In this document: in pieces, positions 20,271 to 22,850 of the stretch
Numbering within the stretch: the stretch's first letter is position 1
Layout of the letters: each line of letters begins with the position of its first letter
NCBI GenBank assembly: GCA_900551185.1
Contig: URVF01000006.1
Span: forward strand, 1 to 22,850
From: an uncultured Collinsella sp.
GTDB taxonomy: Bacteria; Actinomycetota; Coriobacteriia; Coriobacteriales; Coriobacteriaceae
DNA: 22,850 nucleotides
Reading direction: 5' to 3'
Translations under genes and position numbers: made by a program
The notes under the pieces: model-generated
What the model saw: only the letters and a program-made list of their open reading frames with translations
What the model was told of the DNA's origin: nothing
Databases searched by the model: none

Positions 20271-20340
20271 AAGAGGGTCGAACCAAGCAGTTCCCAGACA
20301 ATTGGCGTCCGGCCAGACACTTCGGTTCGACCCTTTTCGA
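20271..20340 (+). terminator. Terminator-like 11-bp stem with a long loop
   Basis: AGGGTCGAACC (20274-20284) pairs exactly with GGTTCGACCCT (20324-20334), followed by TTTC. The loop is 39 nt. It ends the 92-aa gene or, less likely, is a small structured RNA. 20341-20483 shows no gene. Confidence 0.6.
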
Positions 20341-20483
20341 TTTTGCGGAGTAGTTATAGCTGAACGTCCTCAGATATATAAAATCATTTCCTTCCTTTTC
20401 CCGAAAGACGTTTTTTGAAATATTGGAATTAACTAAACGAGTAATTGCACTCAATTGCAAAACTGATTCAGCTGCGTTCCGAC

Positions 20484-21139
20484 TTAAAGATTTCTGTTGT
20501 CAGGTTCATCTGCCAAATAATCGCTTGGAATATAGTCGACGTGATAACGCTTCTCTAATTTCTCGATGAACCGGTCGACCTTTCGAGCATTTTGATAAAC
20601 CTTTTCAAGCGTTCGGAAAACAGCTTTCTCGTTGTACGCGGGAAGCCCTTGGGCGTTCACAAAATACATCAGCTGATTGAGGTTTGTTCCTTCCTTCAAT
20701 AACTCATGATGGAGTTTTTCAACTTCCGCGATGTCAAAATTGAATGATTCGATCTTTCCGTAAATTGCGCTGCGGCGAACCAGTTCGCTTGCAGAAATGC
20801 CGAGCGCCGCCGCACGCTGCTCAATTGCCTTTTTTTCTGGAGCAGTGAGCATTCCTTGGAACGGAATACTCCTTTTTTCAGAAATCGGCTCGCCACGTTC
20901 ATCGGTTTTACGCGATGCCTGTGCTCTCCTGTAATCCTCCTGTTGCTTATGGAGGGCCTTTTTCTTCCGATCAAGAACTTGCATTTCGTCATCGAGATCA
21001 TCTCAAGTGAGATTTCCCGATGAATCAGTACGGATCGAATCAACTCAGCTTCCGTACAACCAGCTTGTTCGCAAAGTTGTTGATAGATCTCTTTCTCTTC
21101 AGGAGAAACGCGAGCCTTTACGAATTCATTTCGTGCCAT
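20484..21139 (-). pseudogene. mobC: MobC-type relaxosome protein, frameshifted
   Basis: Two overlapping minus-strand frames give one family product. Frame A from ATG 21139: MARNEFVKARVSPEEKEIYQ, QLCEQAGCTEAELIRSVLIH, REISLE, an RHH domain. Frame B, used from about 21000 to the stop at 20484: LDDEMQVLDRKKKALHKQQ, then a second RHH-like unit (LTAPEKKAIEQRAAALGISA, SELVRRSAIYGKIE) and the MobC block KEGTNLNQLMYFVNAQG...LEKVYQNARKVDRFIEKL. A missing base in CTTGAGATGATCTCGATGAC (near 21003) would join them. MobC helps the relaxase open oriT. If frame B starts by itself at ATG 20984 (weak ribosome site), a 166-aa MobC could still be made. Confidence 0.75.
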
Positions 21140-21219
21140 TTTTCTACTTTCTCCAGAGTGGCCTCCGGAAAAGTAAGCAAGAAACTGAGGATTGGCATCC
21201 GTCACCTCTTGCTATGGTT

Positions 21220-21410
21220 GCCTAATTTTTTAGAAAGAGTGAAACCAACCCGCAAAAAGCGTGCTGCAGTTCACCCTTTCCCTTTTCTCCGTGACAGGAG
21301 AAAAGCAAGATTCGTACATCATGATAACAGGGACTACGGACCCGGTTATCATGATGTACGTACATCTTGCAATCTCCGGAACGGTGATTGGGCGAAACGC
21401 AGTGTAGACG
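21220..21410. other. Candidate oriT region upstream of mobC
   Basis: Non-coding DNA upstream of mobC, where oriT is usually found. It has two perfect hairpins: CTTTTCTCC/GGAGAAAAG (21282-21290 and 21297-21305) and CGTACATCATGATAAC/GTTATCATGATGTACG (21313-21328 and 21345-21360; 16 bp, 16-nt loop), then a GC-rich segment GGTGATTGGGCGAAACGC (21382-21399). No nick sequence can be named with confidence. Confidence 0.5.
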
Positions 21411-21411
21411 T

Positions 21412-21920
21412 GGAATGAGAGGCCTCATTCCAAGCGAGAGGCCTCGCGGCGTTGTAACTGCGTGAAGACCGTGAGCGGAAGCGAATTTTTAACGCGAAGG
21501 ATGCTGAGTGTTAGAAATTCGCTGTAGCGAGAGCGAAGCGGTGATGCGAATGCGAGGGATGCCGAGTATTTGCATCGCCGCGCAGCGGGTTTGCGCCGCC
21601 CGCGGCGCAAACATTCGACTTGTCGAATCGTTTTTCGCAACGCCGGCGAAAAAGTTGAGGCAGCTTTCGACAATTTCAATGGCGCGGAGAGTCATTAGCG
21701 TGACTCGCAGCGCTGTTGGATTTGTCGAAAGGTGACGCGGCTCGCATTGCGATTCGGATTAGCGAGTCGGTTTTCATGCGGCGGTCAAGCCGCCTATGAT
21801 CGCGACCTTCGGTCGCTATCGATTTTCAAAACTCGCGTTTTGTTTTGACGCGAGTTGAGATGCGAAACGAAAAACCGAAACGCCCGCGCGAGCCGTTTCG
21901 ACTTTTGCGCGGGCGTTTCG
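21412..21920. repeat. Hairpin-dense non-coding block
   Basis: At least ten perfect or near-perfect stems follow one another: GGAATGAG/CTCATTCC (21412-21431) and GCGAG/CTCGC (21434-21447), both with AGGC loops; GCGAATTT/AAATTCGC (21481-21522); GTTTGCGCCG/CGGCGCAAAC (21589-21612); ATTCGAC/GTCGAAT (21613-21628); TTTTTCGC/GCGAAAAA (21631-21653); CTTTCGACAA/TTGTCGAAAG (21664-21731) enclosing GAGTCA/TGACTC; GGCGG/CCGCC (21780-21794); GCGACC/GGTCGC (21802-21816); AACTCGCGT/ACGCGAGTT (21830-21856); CGAAACGCCCGCGC/GCGCGGGCGTTTCG (21876-21920, 14 bp). No gene is supported here. Confidence 0.85.
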
Positions 21921-22080
21921 AATCAAATGAAAATCAATACGATGAGTTTTTAAATTTCACGCTTCATAACAGATTTAAAAACTACGGCGTCGATTCCAAC
22001 TGCCATCAATCAACCGATGCAGTCGCAGTCAACTTACCGACCCAGGTCCAAGGGCGGAGCCATGGCAAGAGCCAACGGCT

Positions 22081-22121
22081 GCGAACTTGTGGCTACATTT
22101 ACGATGGAGGTACAAGTTCGC
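22081..22121. repeat. Perfect 10-bp inverted repeat
   Basis: GCGAACTTGT (22081-22090) and ACAAGTTCGC (22112-22121), 21-nt loop. 21921-22080 holds nothing I can name. Confidence 0.7.
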
Positions 22122-22300
22122 GTCTCTTGCGAGATTTTCCATCTCACAGCACATTTCACGGCAAACCATCGCCGCGCTTAGATCGCCTCGGTGTCCGGTG
22201 GCTGTCCGGTAGCGAACCTTTTACCGAGACGCACCGGAGACATTGCGTAACTGTGTCATGCCGCAACAATGTAAAAGTGTGACTGCCGAACTGTGTAATA

Positions 22301-22328
22301 ACGCAATAACGTAACAACGTTATTGCGT
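22301..22328. repeat. Perfect 12-bp hairpin ACGCAATAACGT
   Basis: ACGCAATAACGT (22301-22312) and its complement (22317-22328) with loop AACA, followed by CACTTTTT, which also pairs with AAAAGTG upstream (22273-22279). It could end transcripts running rightward. Confidence 0.7.
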
Positions 22329-22352
22329 CACTTTTTAACGCCGCCAAGGGCA

Positions 22353-22651
22353 CCGGGTTTTTAGGGCAGAGCCCTAGTGCGCCGCCGGGCTTTGTACGGC
22401 GGCACACGACACTTGCGGAAAATTTTCAGGCGCGATTAGTTCAATGTTCAATTGTTCTGCTATTTCACAGTCACGTTGTTCTGTTATTTCGATTTGCCGT
22501 AATCGCGTTATCGCACAGCTACGCTACTACGTAGTTACGTTATGACACAGTTGCGTTGTGTCATAGTTCGGTTCCGCAAGAGTCGTACGCCGCCGTACAA
22601 AACTGCGTTTTGCCCGGCGGCGTACGATTTAGGGCTCTGCCCTAAACCCGG
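22353..22651. repeat. Long imperfect inverted repeat with nested hairpins
   Basis: The left arm (22353-22420: CCGGGTTTTTAGGGCAGAGC, CGCCGCCGGGC, GTACGGCGGC, CTTGCGGAA) is repeated in reverse complement as the right arm (22572-22651). Each arm has its own hairpins: AGGGC-AGA-GCCCT on the left, CGTACGCCGCCG/CGGCGGCGTACG (22584-22626) on the right. About 150 bp of AT-richer DNA with another stem (ATGACACA/TGTGTCAT near 22535-22565) separates them. Confidence 0.8.
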
Positions 22652-22770
22652 CACACGGCAAAACGAAATAACAGAACTATGCAATAACGACATTACGTAA
22701 ATACGGCATTGCTGAAAAAGTGAATACCGTTGACACTCCCCGTAGTTGAAACCAGGGGTTTTACGACGGT

Positions 22771-22797
22771 TTTGATAATCTATGTAGTCAATATAAT
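22771..22797 (+). promoter_or_regulatory. Possible promoter at the right edge
   Basis: TATAAT (22792-22797) with TTTTGA about 16 bp upstream, reading rightward. The flank GTAGTCAATATAAT resembles the GTAGTCA motif before parA. No gene start is visible in the last 50 bp. Confidence 0.35.
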
Positions 22798-22850
22798 ACC
22801 GTTGAACCCGCGTATCGATACCGCTCAGCCATTCGCCTCGCCCCCATCGC

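Noticed and set aside
21845..22282. 145-aa frame in the hairpin-dense region
   Set aside because: It begins inside the AACTCGCGT hairpin, crosses the 14-bp stem, and has no ribosome site or domain-like composition.

Overview
The window looks like an actinobacterial mosaic of mobile and accessory DNA, most likely from a gut member of the Coriobacteriia (Collinsella or Olsenella type). The reasons are GC-rich coding with strong GGAGG ribosome sites, a wall-anchored Ala-rich surface protein ending in an LAQTG sorting motif, and a HtrA fragment with a QGQGYGQGY tail. This is inference from sequence style, not a database match. Several parts are visibly more AT-rich (the secreted peptidase pair near 12.8-14.3 kb, the MobC region at 20.5-21.1 kb), which suggests different donors.

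Layout. 1-860: the end of an unknown gene, a small secreted protein, a terminator and a broken TraD-like mobilization gene. 867-2132 (minus): an AAA/DUF4143 ATPase preceded by four TTGGGAC repeats spaced exactly 23 bp. 2321-6038: a small Xre repressor and a divergent 1118-aa surface protein (coiled coil - CAP domain - coiled coil - LAQTG), separated by a symmetric repeat that carries promoter-like elements on both strands. 6100-7280: small accessory genes and an AT-rich operator-like block. 7354-9110: an IS200/IS605-type element with overlapping tnpA and tnpB and end hairpins. 9152-10473: a second TraD-like fragment, then a partition cassette (AT-rich control region, parA, ribbon-helix-helix parB).

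10.5-12.3 kb looks like a plasmid replicon. It has a chain of GGAG-linked mini-hairpins, eleven 17-bp dyads of the form TATAAC-N5-GTTATA, a winged-helix RepL-like gene on the minus strand, and upstream of it a 58-aa CopG-like gene. Between copG and rep lies a plus-strand promoter/terminator unit that could be a counter-transcribed RNA, and the rep ribosome site sits inside a hairpin. 12.7-14.3 kb: a secreted papain-fold (C39-like) peptidase and a coupled membrane-anchored partner under a strong promoter with a palindrome in its spacer. 14.5-15.3 kb: gene debris (an orphan 5' end fused to a HtrA PDZ tail) and a 41-aa membrane peptide whose ribosome site is masked.

15.4-17.7 kb is the most unusual part: a 21-codon leader ORF overlapping a terminator, followed by three overlapping metallophosphoesterase genes. 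It is followed by a coiled-coil gene, a serine resolvase, a toxin-antitoxin-like pair behind a 14-bp palindrome, and a small coiled-coil gene. A 15-bp direct repeat brackets this block. 20.5-22.8 kb: a MobC-type relaxosome gene with an apparent one-base frameshift, a likely oriT hairpin region, and about 1.4 kb of non-coding DNA packed with perfect hairpins and a long inverted repeat. Together rep/cop, par, mob and oriT-like parts indicate a mobilizable plasmid or a plasmid-derived integrated element; no relaxase gene is inside the window.
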